Positions 1-8,436 of a DNA stretch of 30,117 bases are shown here, piece after piece. The notes below the pieces were generated by a model that ran no database searches, was not told the DNA's origin, and saw nothing but the letters and a program-made list of their open reading frames with translations. Numbering within the stretch: position 1 is the stretch's first letter; every line of letters starts with the position of its first letter. This DNA is from Pseudomonadota bacterium (GTDB lineage: Bacteria; Pseudomonadota; Alphaproteobacteria; Rhodospirillales; Magnetospirillaceae). The stretch spans positions 1-30,117 of the forward strand of contig JAEXAH010000005.1 in assembly GCA_023458315.1 (NCBI GenBank). The letters run 5' to 3'. A program made the translations under genes and the position numbers.

Positions 1-1281
1 ACGCCGCTGGCGCCGCCGTTGCATCCCGGCACCATGCAGCCGGTCGGTCCGGCCGACCTGGAGCCCATCTTCCCGCGCGCGGTCATCGAACAGGAAATGA
101 CCACCGAGCGCTGGGTGGACATCCCCGAGCCGGTGCGCGAGGTCTATCGCCTGTGGCGCCCGGCGCCCATGATCCGCGCCCGCCGTCTGGAAAAGGCGCT
201 GGATACCCCGGCCCGCATCTATTTCAAGTACGAGGGCGTGTCGCCCGCCGGCAGCCACAAGCCCAATTCGGCGGTGCCGCAGGCGTTCTACAACAAGCAG
301 GAAGGCGTCAAGAAGCTGGCGACCGAAACCGGTGCCGGGCAATGGGGCAGCTCGCTGGCCTTTGCGGGCTCGCTGTTCGGCCTGGAAGTCGAGATCTACA
401 TGGTCAAGATCTCGTACAACCAAAAGCCCTATCGCCGTGCGCTGATGGAAACCTACGGCGCCCGCTGCATCGCCAGCCCGTCCAACCTGACCAATGCCGG
501 CCGCGCCATCCTGGAGAAATTCCCGGATTCCAACGGTTCGCTGGGCATCGCCATTTCCGAGGCGGTGGAAGTCGCCGCCGCCAACGCCGACACCAAGTAT
601 GCGCTGGGCAGCGTGCTGAACCATGTCTGTCTGCACCAGACCATCATCGGCGAGGAAGCCATGCTGCAAATGGAGATGGCCGACGACAGCCCCGACGTGG
701 TCATCGCCTGCACCGGCGGCGGTTCCAATTTCGCCGGTCTGGCCTTTCCCTATATCCGCGAAAACCTGAAGAATGGCGGCAAGACCCGCGTCATCGGCGT
801 CGAGCCCGCGTCGTGCCCGACCCTGACCCGTGGCAAGTACGCCTATGATTTCGGCGACACCGGCCGCCTGACGCCCCTGACCAAGATGCACACCCTGGGC
901 AGCACCTTCATGCCGCCGGGCAGCCATTCCGGCGGTCTGCGCTATCACGGCATGTCGGCCATGGTCAGCCATGTCAAGGAACTGGGCCTGATGGAAGCGC
1001 GGTCCTATTGGCAGACCGAATGCTTTGCCGCCGCCGTGCAATTCGCCCGCGCCGAAGGCATCGTGCCCGCCCCGGAATCGTCGCACGCCATCAAGGGCGC
1101 CATCGACGAGGCCCTGCGCTGCAAGGCCGAGGGCAAGACCGAGACCATCCTGTTCAACCTGTCGGGCCACGGCCATTTCGACATGCAGGCCTATACCGAT
1201 TATTTCGGCGGCAAGCTGGTCGACACGCCCTTCGAGGAAGAAGACCTTGAGGCGGCGCTGGCGGTGTTGCCGAAGGTCTGA
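1..1281 (+). CDS. trpB: Tryptophan synthase beta chain, TrpB2 type (5' end outside window)
   Basis: PLP-dependent enzyme expected to condense indole (or a related acceptor) with serine to give tryptophan in the cytoplasm. The reading frame is open from base 1, and the visible protein begins inside the typical TrpB2 N-terminal segment (PPLHPGT), so the start lies upstream; the TTG at 19 is not a real start. The PLP-binding lysine lies in GSHKPNSA (codon 259-261). The phosphate-binding loop is TGGGSNFAGL (about 711-740), and the C-terminus has the SGHGHFD motif. The TrpB2 subfamily differs from classical TrpB1 by this N-terminal extension and is usually not paired with TrpA; no trpA is seen here. 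It could serve as an indole-salvage enzyme. The gene converges on ybdD-cstA. Confidence 0.9.
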   Translation, partial: TPLAPPLHPGTMQPVGPADLEPIFPRAVIEQEMTTERWVDIPEPVREVYRLWRPAPMIRARRLEKALDTPARIYFKYEGVSPAGSHKPNSAVPQAFYNKQEGVKKLATETGAGQWGSSLAFAGSLFGLEVEIYMVKISYNQKPYRRALMETYGARCIASPSNLTNAGRAILEKFPDSNGSLGIAISEAVEVAAANADTKYALGSVLNHVCLHQTIIGEEAMLQMEMADDSPDVVIACTGGGSNFAGLAFPYIRENLKNGGKTRVIGVEPASCPTLTRGKYAYDFGDTGRLTPLTKMHTLGSTFMPPGSHSGGLRYHGMSAMVSHVKELGLMEARSYWQTECFAAAVQFARAEGIVPAPESSHAIKGAIDEALRCKAEGKTETILFNLSGHGHFDMQAYTDYFGGKLVDTPFEEEDLEAALAVLPKV

Positions 1282-1355
1282 CGCCGAACTCTCCTCCCCT
1301 CGCCGCAGGTGGGGGGAGGTCGGGAGGGGCGCTTTGCGCCCGTCCATCCCATCAA

Positions 1356-1390
1356 TAAAATGCGGCGGCGCCGTTTCCGGGGCCGCCGCG
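1356..1390 (-). terminator. Likely terminator of cstA-ybdD
   Basis: Read on the minus strand, a GC stem (GCGGCGGC 1362-1369 paired with GCCGCCGC 1382-1389) is followed by the T-rich run ATTTTATT. It lies 16 bases past the ybdD stop. Confidence 0.55.
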
Positions 1391-1405
1391 TTCAGGTTTA
1401 CCGCC

Positions 1406-1606
1406 TCAGCAGCACTTGATGGTGCCGCTGCCGACGCCATAGCGGGCGTCCTGGCGGTTCTTGAAGAACTCCTCGTAGGTCATGATCGGCTCGTCCGGGT
1501 GCTGGACGAAACGGTGCGCCACATAGGCGTCGTAGTCCGGGATGCCCACCATCAGGCGGCTCATCTGCACCAGGCGGTCCTTGATCAGCTTGAGGTCGTT
1601 AAGCAT
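1406..1606 (-). CDS. ybdD: YbdD/YjiX family small protein (DUF466)
   Basis: A 66-aa cytosolic protein of the YbdD/YjiX family, almost always encoded right after a CstA or BtsT transporter. Family hallmarks are visible: an N-terminal helix, then MVGIPDYDAYVAHR, HPDEPIMTYEEFF, and the C-terminal GSGTIKCC with paired cysteines. The ATG at 1606 overlaps the end of cstA by 8 bases (1599-1606), implying translational coupling. Length matches the family (about 65-67 aa). Work on the E. coli homologues suggests the small protein supports transporter function; the mechanism cannot be read from this sequence. Confidence 0.9.
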   Translation of the reverse strand: MLNDLKLIKDRLVQMSRLMVGIPDYDAYVAHRFVQHPDEPIMTYEEFFKNRQDARYGVGSGTIKCC

Positions 1607-3677
1607 GGCTGGCTTTCCCCGCCGGAACGGTGGCCGCCGGGCCGTCCACTTCGTGGGCGGTGGGCTTGTCGCTGGCCAGGGCGCGGCGGATGGCCAACGC
1701 GCCATAGACCACCATGGACACCACCACCATCACGAACATGATGGCCAGGACGCCGTCCAGCATGTTGTTGTGCACCACCTGCGCCATCTGATCCATGTTC
1801 TTGGCCGGGGCCAGGATCTTGTCCTGGGCCATGGCGTCGCGGAACTTGTTGGCCAGGGCGAAGAAGCCGATGGCCGGGTCCGGCGACAGGATCTTCAGCA
1901 GGCCGGCATAGGTGGTGCAGACCAGCAGGAACAGGGCCGGCGCGGCGCTGACCCAGGCCCAGCGCTGCCGCTTCATCTTGAACAGGATCACCGTGACCAT
2001 GATCAGGGCGACGCCCGCCAGCATCTGGTTCGAGATGCCGAACAGCGGCCACAGGCTGTTGATGCCACCGAACGGGTCGATGACGCCCGCGTACAGGATA
2101 TAGCCCCACAGCGCCACGGAAATGGCGGTGGCGATCAGGTTGTTGAACCACGAATGGGTGGCGCGGAACGGTTCGTACACCGACCCGATCATGTCCTGGA
2201 CCATGAAACGGCAGGCACGGGTGCCCGCGTCCACGGCGGTCAGGATGAACAGCGCTTCGAACAGGATGGCGAAATGGTACCAAAAGCCCATCATCGCCTT
2301 GCCGCCGATCACGTTCGAGAAGATGTAGGCCATGCCCACCGCCAGGGTCGGCGCGCCGCCGGTGCGCGACAGGATGGTGGTTTCCCCCACGTCCTTGGCC
2401 ATTTCGGTCAGCATCTCGGGGGTGACGATGAAGCCCCACGACGAGATCTTGGCCGCCGCCGAGGCGACGTCGCTGCCGATCACCGCGCCGGGGCTGTTCA
2501 TGGCGAAGTAGATGCCGGGCTCGATCACGCTGGCCGCCACCATGGCCATGGCGGCCACGAAGGATTCCATCAGCATGCCGCCATAGCCGATGAAGGCCAC
2601 CTGACGCTCGTTCTCGATCATCTTGGGCGTGGTGCCCGAGCTGATCAGCGCATGGAAGCCCGACACCGCGCCGCAGGCGATGGTGATGAACAGGAACGGC
2701 CACCAATTGCCCTTGAACACCGGGCCGGTACCGTCGATGAACTGGGTGATGGCGGGCATCTTCAGCGGCGGCATGACGATGGCGATGCCCAGCGCCAGCG
2801 CGATGATGGCGCCGATCTTCAGGAAGGTCGAAAGATAGTCGCGCGGCGCCAGCAGCAGCCACACCGGCAATACCGAGGCGACGAAGCCGTAGCCGATGAT
2901 GATCAGCGCCAGCTTTTCGCCGTTGAAGGTGAACAGCGGCGCCAGGGTGGCGCTTTCGGCCACGTCGCGGCCGAAGATCAGGGCGGCCATCAGCAGGATG
3001 AAGCCGATGACGCTCATCTCGCCGATGCGGCCGGGCCGCAGGATGCGGCTGTAGACGCCCATCAGCAGCGCGATGGGAATGGTGGCGAACACCGTGAAGG
3101 TGCCCCACGGGCTGCCCGCCAGCGCCTTGACCACCACCAGCGCCAGGATGGCCAGGATGATGATCATGATCAGCAGCACGCCCAACAGCGCGATGCCGCC
3201 GGCCACCGGCCCCATTTCCGAACGGATCATGTCGCCGAGCGAGCGGCCGTCGCGGCGCATGGAGCAGAACAGCACCATGCTGTCCTGGACCGCGCCCGCG
3301 AACACCACGCCCGCGATGATCCACAGCGTGCCGGGCAGATAGCCCATCTGCGCCGCCAGCACCGGGCCGACCAGCGGACCGGCACCGGCGATGGCCGCGA
3401 AATGGTGGCCGTACAGCACGTATTTGTTGGTCGGTACGTAATCCAGGCCGTCATTGCGCCGCACCGCCGGGGTGGGGCGGCTGCCATCGGCGCCCAGCAC
3501 CGTGTTGGCGATGAACAGGCCGTAGAAACGGAAGGCGATGAAATAGGTGCACACCGCCGCGACCACCAGCCACAGCGCGTTGATGCTTTCGCCGCGCTTC
3601 AGCGCGATGACGCCCAGCGCCGCCGCGCCCAGCGTGGCGACCGCCAGCCATCCTAGCTTTTTCATGGGATTGGGCAT
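1599..3677 (-). CDS. cstA: Carbon starvation protein CstA / pyruvate-peptide transporter
   Basis: A 692-aa polytopic inner-membrane transporter of the CstA/BtsT family; E. coli members import pyruvate and have been linked to peptide use during starvation. The protein has many hydrophobic helices spread over its whole length and the family signature region PTNKYVLYGHHFAAIAGAGP near residue 90. Length fits the family (about 700 aa). The start is placed at ATG 3677 because GGGGGAG lies 7 bases before it; the frame stays open to an upstream ATG at 3785 that has no comparable ribosome site. It is followed by overlapping ybdD, the standard two-gene arrangement. No two-component system of the BtsSR type is adjacent. 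Confidence 0.92.
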   Translation of the reverse strand: MPNPMKKLGWLAVATLGAAALGVIALKRGESINALWLVVAAVCTYFIAFRFYGLFIANTVLGADGSRPTPAVRRNDGLDYVPTNKYVLYGHHFAAIAGAGPLVGPVLAAQMGYLPGTLWIIAGVVFAGAVQDSMVLFCSMRRDGRSLGDMIRSEMGPVAGGIALLGVLLIMIIILAILALVVVKALAGSPWGTFTVFATIPIALLMGVYSRILRPGRIGEMSVIGFILLMAALIFGRDVAESATLAPLFTFNGEKLALIIIGYGFVASVLPVWLLLAPRDYLSTFLKIGAIIALALGIAIVMPPLKMPAITQFIDGTGPVFKGNWWPFLFITIACGAVSGFHALISSGTTPKMIENERQVAFIGYGGMLMESFVAAMAMVAASVIEPGIYFAMNSPGAVIGSDVASAAAKISSWGFIVTPEMLTEMAKDVGETTILSRTGGAPTLAVGMAYIFSNVIGGKAMMGFWYHFAILFEALFILTAVDAGTRACRFMVQDMIGSVYEPFRATHSWFNNLIATAISVALWGYILYAGVIDPFGGINSLWPLFGISNQMLAGVALIMVTVILFKMKRQRWAWVSAAPALFLLVCTTYAGLLKILSPDPAIGFFALANKFRDAMAQDKILAPAKNMDQMAQVVHNNMLDGVLAIMFVMVVVSMVVYGALAIRRALASDKPTAHEVDGPAATVPAGKASHA

Positions 3678-3934
3678 GGGACTGCTCCCCCGCATTTTCA
3701 ATTGGATGTTCAGTTGTAATACCAGCGGGTCAAGGCCAGTAACCGATCCATCACGCGGCAGCCCTTCGGCGTAATCATTTGACAATGGAAGTTTTCCGGA
3801 GATCGGAAAAATACGTATCCGCTCATGGGTGGAGGCCGTTGCGACTGTGGTCGGAAGGGGATGATCCGGCCTGTTTCCTGTACCTGGAGTTGGGCTAGGC
3901 TTTCTGAAAAGGTTATCGGGAAGGGGGGCGTGCC

Positions 3935-6481
3935 ATGGCGCAACGGCACTTCTTCACGCTGAAACAGGCGTTCACCTTGCCCCTGGTGTTGATCCCACTG
4001 GTGCTGGCGGCGGTGTTCCTGTTGTTGTTCCGGCAATATTCGGTGGGGGCTGCCGACACTGCCGCCAACCGGGTGCTGGAGGTATGGTCCCATTCGGTGG
4101 GCAGTCACCTGGACAATTTCCTGGGCTCGTCCTTCAAGCTCAGCGGCCATCTGGCCGAGGAGATCGACGCCCAATCCCTGTACGCGGGCGGCGACGACGG
4201 GGTCGAGGCGGTGGAAGCCTATGTGCGGCGGTTGATGCCGCGGGTGGTGCGTGACATTCCCGCCGTGACCTATGTGGCGTTCGGCGCGGTGAACGGCGAC
4301 TTCGTCGGCGTGCGGCGCATCCCCGACGGCAACCGTCTGACGCTGATGCTGCGCGACCAGCGCACCCATGGACACCTGCTGGCTTTCGAGGGCGAGGATT
4401 TCGCGCGGCAGGTGGGGGATTTCGGTGCCTATGACGCCCGTATCCGGCCGTGGTACCGGGCGGCGCTGGAGACGGGCGGTCCGGTCTGGTCGCCCATCTA
4501 CGCCAATTGGGACGAACGGGCCGACCTGACCATTTCGGCGGTGCAACCGGTGCGGCTGGCCTCGGGGCTGCTGGTCGGCGTCACCGACATCGACACCAGC
4601 CTGTCCCATCTGTCGGATTATCTGCGCCAGCTCAAGGGCGACAGCGGCGGCGACATCGCCGTCATCGACGCCGACGGCTGCCTGGTGGCCCATTCCCGGC
4701 CCGAGCCGGTGGCGGCGACGGGCGAGGCGGGGTGCGGCACCGCCGCCGCCCGCCGTCTGGCGCTGACCGACAGCCCCAGTTCGTTGCTGCGGGCGGTGTC
4801 CGCCCTGGTGGCGGGCAGCGAACGTCAGCGCATCCGCGCCGCCGACGGCCACGGCACGCTGTTCGCCGAGGTGGTGCCCTATGCCGCCCCCGGCCTGGCC
4901 TGGCGGATCGTGGTCGCCCTGCCGGAAGCCGAGGTTCTGGGCGACATCCGCGCCAGTCAGCGCGGTGTCACCATCATGACCATGGTGGTGCTGGTGTTCG
5001 GGGTGCTGTTCGGGCTGTGGCTGGTCAACCATCTGTCCCACCCCATCCGCACCGCCGCCCGCGCCGCCAAGGAACTGGCGCGCGGCGAATGGCCCAGCCC
5101 GCTGACCGGCACCCACATGTTGTCCGAGGCCGAGGAACTGGTCAGCGCCTTCAACGTCATGGTCGGGCGCCTGGAACAATCCTTCGGCCGCCTGCGCCAG
5201 CAGATTTGCGTGGATTCCCTGACCGGCGTGCTGACCCGCGCCGGCTTCACCGAGGAATTCGACCGGCTGGCCGCCCAGGGCGGCGGCGGCGCCCTGTTCC
5301 GGCTGGGCCTGGACCGTTTCCGCACCATCAACGACGGTGTCGGCTATCACACCGGCGACGTGCTGCTGGCGGCGGTGGCCGAGCGCATCAGCCGCGAGGC
5401 GGGCGACGGCGCGCTGGTCGGCCGTTTCGCCGGTGACGAATTCGTCACCCTGATCACCACCGACGACCCGGAAACGGTACAGATGCTGGGGCGGCGGCTG
5501 CTGGCGGCGTTCTCGGCGCCGTTCCCGCTGGGCGGCGACGAATTGCGGCTGTCGGTGTGCGTCGGCCATGTCAGCGGCGAAATGGAGCCGGGATGCCGCG
5601 ACCTGTGGATCGGCCGCGCCGGTCTGGCCATGACCGAGGCCAAGCGGCGCGGTCCCGGCACCCTGTTGGCCTTCGCCCCCGAGATGGAATTGCAGGTGGG
5701 CGACACCGTGCGGCTGATCGGCGATTTGGGCCGGGCGGTCGAGGCCGGGGAATTGCGGGTGCATTATCAGCCCATTTGCCGCCTGTCCGACCGCGCCCTG
5801 GTGGGCTGCGAGGCGCTGGTCCGTTGGAACCATCCCCGGCGCGGCTGGATTTCGCCCGCCCAGTTCATTCCGTTGGCCGAGGAATCGCCGCTGATCCTGT
5901 CGCTGGGGCATTTCGTGCTGGAAACCGCCTGCCGCCAGATGCGGCAATGGCTGGATGACGGGGTGATGCCGCCCGACGCCGACGTGCATGTCAACGTCTC
6001 GGGCCGCCAGCTCATGCAATCGGACTACCTGGAACAACTGGAGGCGGTGCTGCGCCGCACCGGCCTGCCGCCGCACAATCTGGCGGTCGAGGTCACGGAA
6101 TCCTGCCTGCTGCCCCAGGGGGTGATGGGCACCAGCCGTCTGGCCGAATTGCGCGGCCTGGGCACCAAGATCGCCATCGATGATTTCGGCACCGGCTATT
6201 CCTCGCTGGCCTATCTGCATCAGGTGCCGTTCACCTGCCTCAAGCTGGACCAGTCCTTCGTCCGCCGTCTGGCCGACGACGAAACCAGCCGTTCCATCGT
6301 CGGCGCCGTCACCAATTTGTCGCGCGCCTTCTCGGCCGAGGTGGTGGCCGAGGGCATCGAGACGGAGATACAGCTTTCGTTGCTGCGCCGCATGGGCTGT
6401 GGTCTGGGCCAGGGCTACCTGCTGGGACGGCCCATGGCGGCCGAGGATTTCGGTCGCGCGGCGGCGGAAAGGGTGGGGTAG
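3935..6481 (+). CDS. Membrane GGDEF-EAL protein with dCache sensor and HAMP (probable c-di-GMP phosphodiesterase)
   Basis: An 848-aa cyclic-di-GMP signalling protein. Order of parts: TM helix about 13-33; periplasmic dCache-like sensor about 35-340 (RPWYRAAL motif in the first lobe); TM helix about 345-367; HAMP about 368-420; GGDEF domain about 425-590; EAL domain about 600-848. The EAL domain looks active: E626-A-L, NVSG, EVTES, DDFGTG (D749, D750), LDQSF and AEGIET are all present. The GGDEF domain has AGDEF at 499-503, but the first metal-binding Asp of the usual DxD-F motif is Gly458 (LGLDRF), and there is no RxxD inhibitory site. The likely net activity is therefore c-di-GMP hydrolysis, with the GGDEF part regulatory. 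AAGGGGGG precedes the ATG. Divergent from cstA, with a 257-bp gap. Confidence 0.9.
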   Translation: MAQRHFFTLKQAFTLPLVLIPLVLAAVFLLLFRQYSVGAADTAANRVLEVWSHSVGSHLDNFLGSSFKLSGHLAEEIDAQSLYAGGDDGVEAVEAYVRRLMPRVVRDIPAVTYVAFGAVNGDFVGVRRIPDGNRLTLMLRDQRTHGHLLAFEGEDFARQVGDFGAYDARIRPWYRAALETGGPVWSPIYANWDERADLTISAVQPVRLASGLLVGVTDIDTSLSHLSDYLRQLKGDSGGDIAVIDADGCLVAHSRPEPVAATGEAGCGTAAARRLALTDSPSSLLRAVSALVAGSERQRIRAADGHGTLFAEVVPYAAPGLAWRIVVALPEAEVLGDIRASQRGVTIMTMVVLVFGVLFGLWLVNHLSHPIRTAARAAKELARGEWPSPLTGTHMLSEAEELVSAFNVMVGRLEQSFGRLRQQICVDSLTGVLTRAGFTEEFDRLAAQGGGGALFRLGLDRFRTINDGVGYHTGDVLLAAVAERISREAGDGALVGRFAGDEFVTLITTDDPETVQMLGRRLLAAFSAPFPLGGDELRLSVCVGHVSGEMEPGCRDLWIGRAGLAMTEAKRRGPGTLLAFAPEMELQVGDTVRLIGDLGRAVEAGELRVHYQPICRLSDRALVGCEALVRWNHPRRGWISPAQFIPLAEESPLILSLGHFVLETACRQMRQWLDDGVMPPDADVHVNVSGRQLMQSDYLEQLEAVLRRTGLPPHNLAVEVTESCLLPQGVMGTSRLAELRGLGTKIAIDDFGTGYSSLAYLHQVPFTCLKLDQSFVRRLADDETSRSIVGAVTNLSRAFSAEVVAEGIETEIQLSLLRRMGCGLGQGYLLGRPMAAEDFGRAAAERVG

Positions 6482-6519
6482 GGGGCTGCGGAAAAAACCT
6501 CGAACAGCCCACTTTTCCC

Positions 6520-6620
6520 GTCACCCCCGCGAAGGCGGGGGTCCATGTTGGGGAAAGATACTGACTTCACCGCAATATCTGGAATGCGGACACATGGATT
6601 CCCGCTTTCGCGGGAATGAC
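6520..6620. repeat. REP-like inverted palindrome pair
   Basis: Two 28-bp arms (6520-6547 and 6593-6620) are near-perfect inverted copies, and each is itself a hairpin: CCCCCGCGAAGGCGGGGG on the left and TTCCCGCTTTCGCGGGAA on the right. The outer ends read GTCA...TCCATG and CATGGAT...TGAC. The 45-bp centre is A+T-richer. Such GTCATTCCCGCG elements are common dispersed intergenic repeats in proteobacteria. The right arm is followed by CTCTTTTTT, so it may also terminate the GGDEF-EAL transcript, and the left arm may stop recJ transcripts. Confidence 0.75.
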
Positions 6621-6639
6621 GCTCTTTTTTCGCAGCCGA

Positions 6640-8436
6640 TCAGCGCGCGGTGGCGGCGTCCTCGATCACCAATTGCACCGAGGTCGAGCCCTGCCAGGTG
6701 TCGGCGCGCAAGGTTCCGGCCAGGTGAAAGGCTTCGCCGCGGCTGGCCAGCAGCGCCTGGCCCATGTCGCTGTCGGCGGCGCGGAAGGCGATGGCCTTCA
6801 GGCTGGTGCCGCTGGCGCCCTTCAGGATCACCCGCACATGGCCGTTGCCGACCACGTCGGCCTTGATGATGCGGGCGTTGGTGACGGCAAAGCGCGGTTC
6901 CGGGTTGCCCGCGCCGAACGGCCCCAATTGCTTGAGGGTATCGATCAGATCGGTGGTGCAGCCCGCGCAATCCAGCGCGCCGTCCAGTTCCAGGATGGGC
7001 ACCAATTCGCCGGTCAACTGGGCTTGCAGGCGATCGGCCAGGAAGGTGCGGAACGCGTCCAGCTTGTCGCGCAGCACGGTGAAGCCCGCCGCCATGGCGT
7101 GGCCGCCCCCGGCCTTGAGCACCCCCGCCTGACGGGCGGCGATGATGGCGGCGCCCAGATCCAGCCCGGGGACCGAGCGGCCCGAGCCCTTGCCCTCGGC
7201 GCCGTCCAGCGCCACCACGCAGGCCGGGCGGTTATAGCGTTCCTTCAGCCGTCCGGCGACGATGCCGATGACGCCGGGATGCCAGTCCTCGCCCGCCGCC
7301 AGCACCAGCGGCAGGCCGTCATCGCTCTGGCCTTCCACCTGCTCCATGGCCTGTTGCAGCACGGCGGCCTCGATCTCCTGGCGGTCCTTGTTGTAGCCGT
7401 CCAGCAGTTTGGCGATCTCGGCGGCCTCGGCCGGGTCGTCGCTGGCCAGCAGGCGGGTGCCCAATTCGGCCTCGCCGACGCGGCCGCCCGCGTTGACGCG
7501 CGGCCCCAGCACATAGCCCAGGTGATAGGCGTCGGGCCGTTCCTTGACTCCGGCCACGTCGGCCAACGCCGACAGGCCCACATTGGCGCGGCGCGCCATG
7601 ACCTTCAGCCCCTGCGTCACCAGGGCGCGGTTGACGCCCTTCAGCGGCACCACGTCGCACACCGTGCCCAGCGCCACGATATCCAGCCATTGCAGCAGAT
7701 CGGGGGCCTGGCGGTTCTGGTACCAGCCCTGTTGCTTGAGCACCCTATTGACCGCCACCGCCACCAGGAAGGCGACGCCGACGGCGGCCAGATGGCCGTG
7801 CGGGCTGCTTTCGTCCAGGCGGTTGGGGTTGACCAGGGCATAACAGCGCGGCAGTTCCGGCTCGGCCTCGTGGTGGTCGACCACGATGACGTCCAGGCCG
7901 GATTCGGCGGCGGCGGCCAGCGGCGCATAGGCGGTGGTGCCGCAATCCACCGTCACCACCACGCCCACCCCTTCGGCTTGCAGGCGCAGCAGGGCCGGGG
8001 CGTTGGGGCCGTAGCCTTCGGTGATGCGGTCGGGGATATGGACGCGGACCCGGGCGTCCACCGATTCCAGGAACACCCGCAACAGCGCCGACGAGGTGGC
8101 GCCGTCCACGTCGTAATCGCCGAAGATGCCGATGGTTTCGCCGCCCATGACGGCGCGGGCCAGCCGCTCGGCGGCGCGGTCCATGTCCTTCAGGTGGAAG
8201 GGATCGGGCAGCAGATGCTTGAGGGTGGGGGCCAGGAACAGTTCGGCGTCGTCCAGGCCGATGCCGCGCGCCGCCAGGGCGCGGCCCACCACTTCCGGGA
8301 TGCCCAGCCGCTGGGCCAGGGTCATGGCCAGCCGGGGGTCGCCCGGCGCCGCCTGCCAGCGCCGACCGGTCAGCGACCGTTCGACGCCCAGATAGGCGTC
8401 TGCGGTCAAGGCGGGGGCGCTGGCGGGGCCGCTCAT
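6640..8436 (-). CDS. recJ: Single-stranded-DNA-specific exonuclease RecJ
   Basis: A 598-aa, 5'-3' single-strand exonuclease used in recombination and mismatch or base-excision repair. DHH-family motifs are clear: motif I DYDVDG (residues 107-112, two metal Asp), VTVDCG (motif II), VVDHH (D187-H188-H189), then the DHHA1 domain with the glycine-rich motif KAGGGHAMAAG, and a C-terminal OB-fold part (GPFGAGNPEPRF onward). Length is usual. The start ATG at 8436 overlaps the glpX stop as ATGA (4 bases), so it is the last gene of an aminotransferase-hom-glpX-recJ operon, an order seen in many alphaproteobacteria. Confidence 0.95.
   Translation of the reverse strand: MSGPASAPALTADAYLGVERSLTGRRWQAAPGDPRLAMTLAQRLGIPEVVGRALAARGIGLDDAELFLAPTLKHLLPDPFHLKDMDRAAERLARAVMGGETIGIFGDYDVDGATSSALLRVFLESVDARVRVHIPDRITEGYGPNAPALLRLQAEGVGVVVTVDCGTTAYAPLAAAAESGLDVIVVDHHEAEPELPRCYALVNPNRLDESSPHGHLAAVGVAFLVAVAVNRVLKQQGWYQNRQAPDLLQWLDIVALGTVCDVVPLKGVNRALVTQGLKVMARRANVGLSALADVAGVKERPDAYHLGYVLGPRVNAGGRVGEAELGTRLLASDDPAEAAEIAKLLDGYNKDRQEIEAAVLQQAMEQVEGQSDDGLPLVLAAGEDWHPGVIGIVAGRLKERYNRPACVVALDGAEGKGSGRSVPGLDLGAAIIAARQAGVLKAGGGHAMAAGFTVLRDKLDAFRTFLADRLQAQLTGELVPILELDGALDCAGCTTDLIDTLKQLGPFGAGNPEPRFAVTNARIIKADVVGNGHVRVILKGASGTSLKAIAFRAADSDMGQALLASRGEAFHLAGTLRADTWQGSTSVQLVIEDAATAR

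Noticed and set aside
1542..3656. A 704-codon open frame on the plus strand
   Set aside because: Antisense to cstA and ybdD; its His/Arg/Asp-rich product has no domain.
3740..3830. Sigma-54-like and sigma-70-like words (TGGCCTTGACCCGC on minus, TTGACA on plus) in the cstA/GGDEF gap
   Set aside because: GG and GC are 9 rather than 10 bases apart, and TTGACA has no acceptable -10 at 16-18 bases.
3710..6220. An 836-codon open frame on the minus strand
   Set aside because: Antisense to the GGDEF-EAL gene, which has clear domains; the composition (His, Gln, Arg, Gly) is typical of a GC-rich shadow frame.
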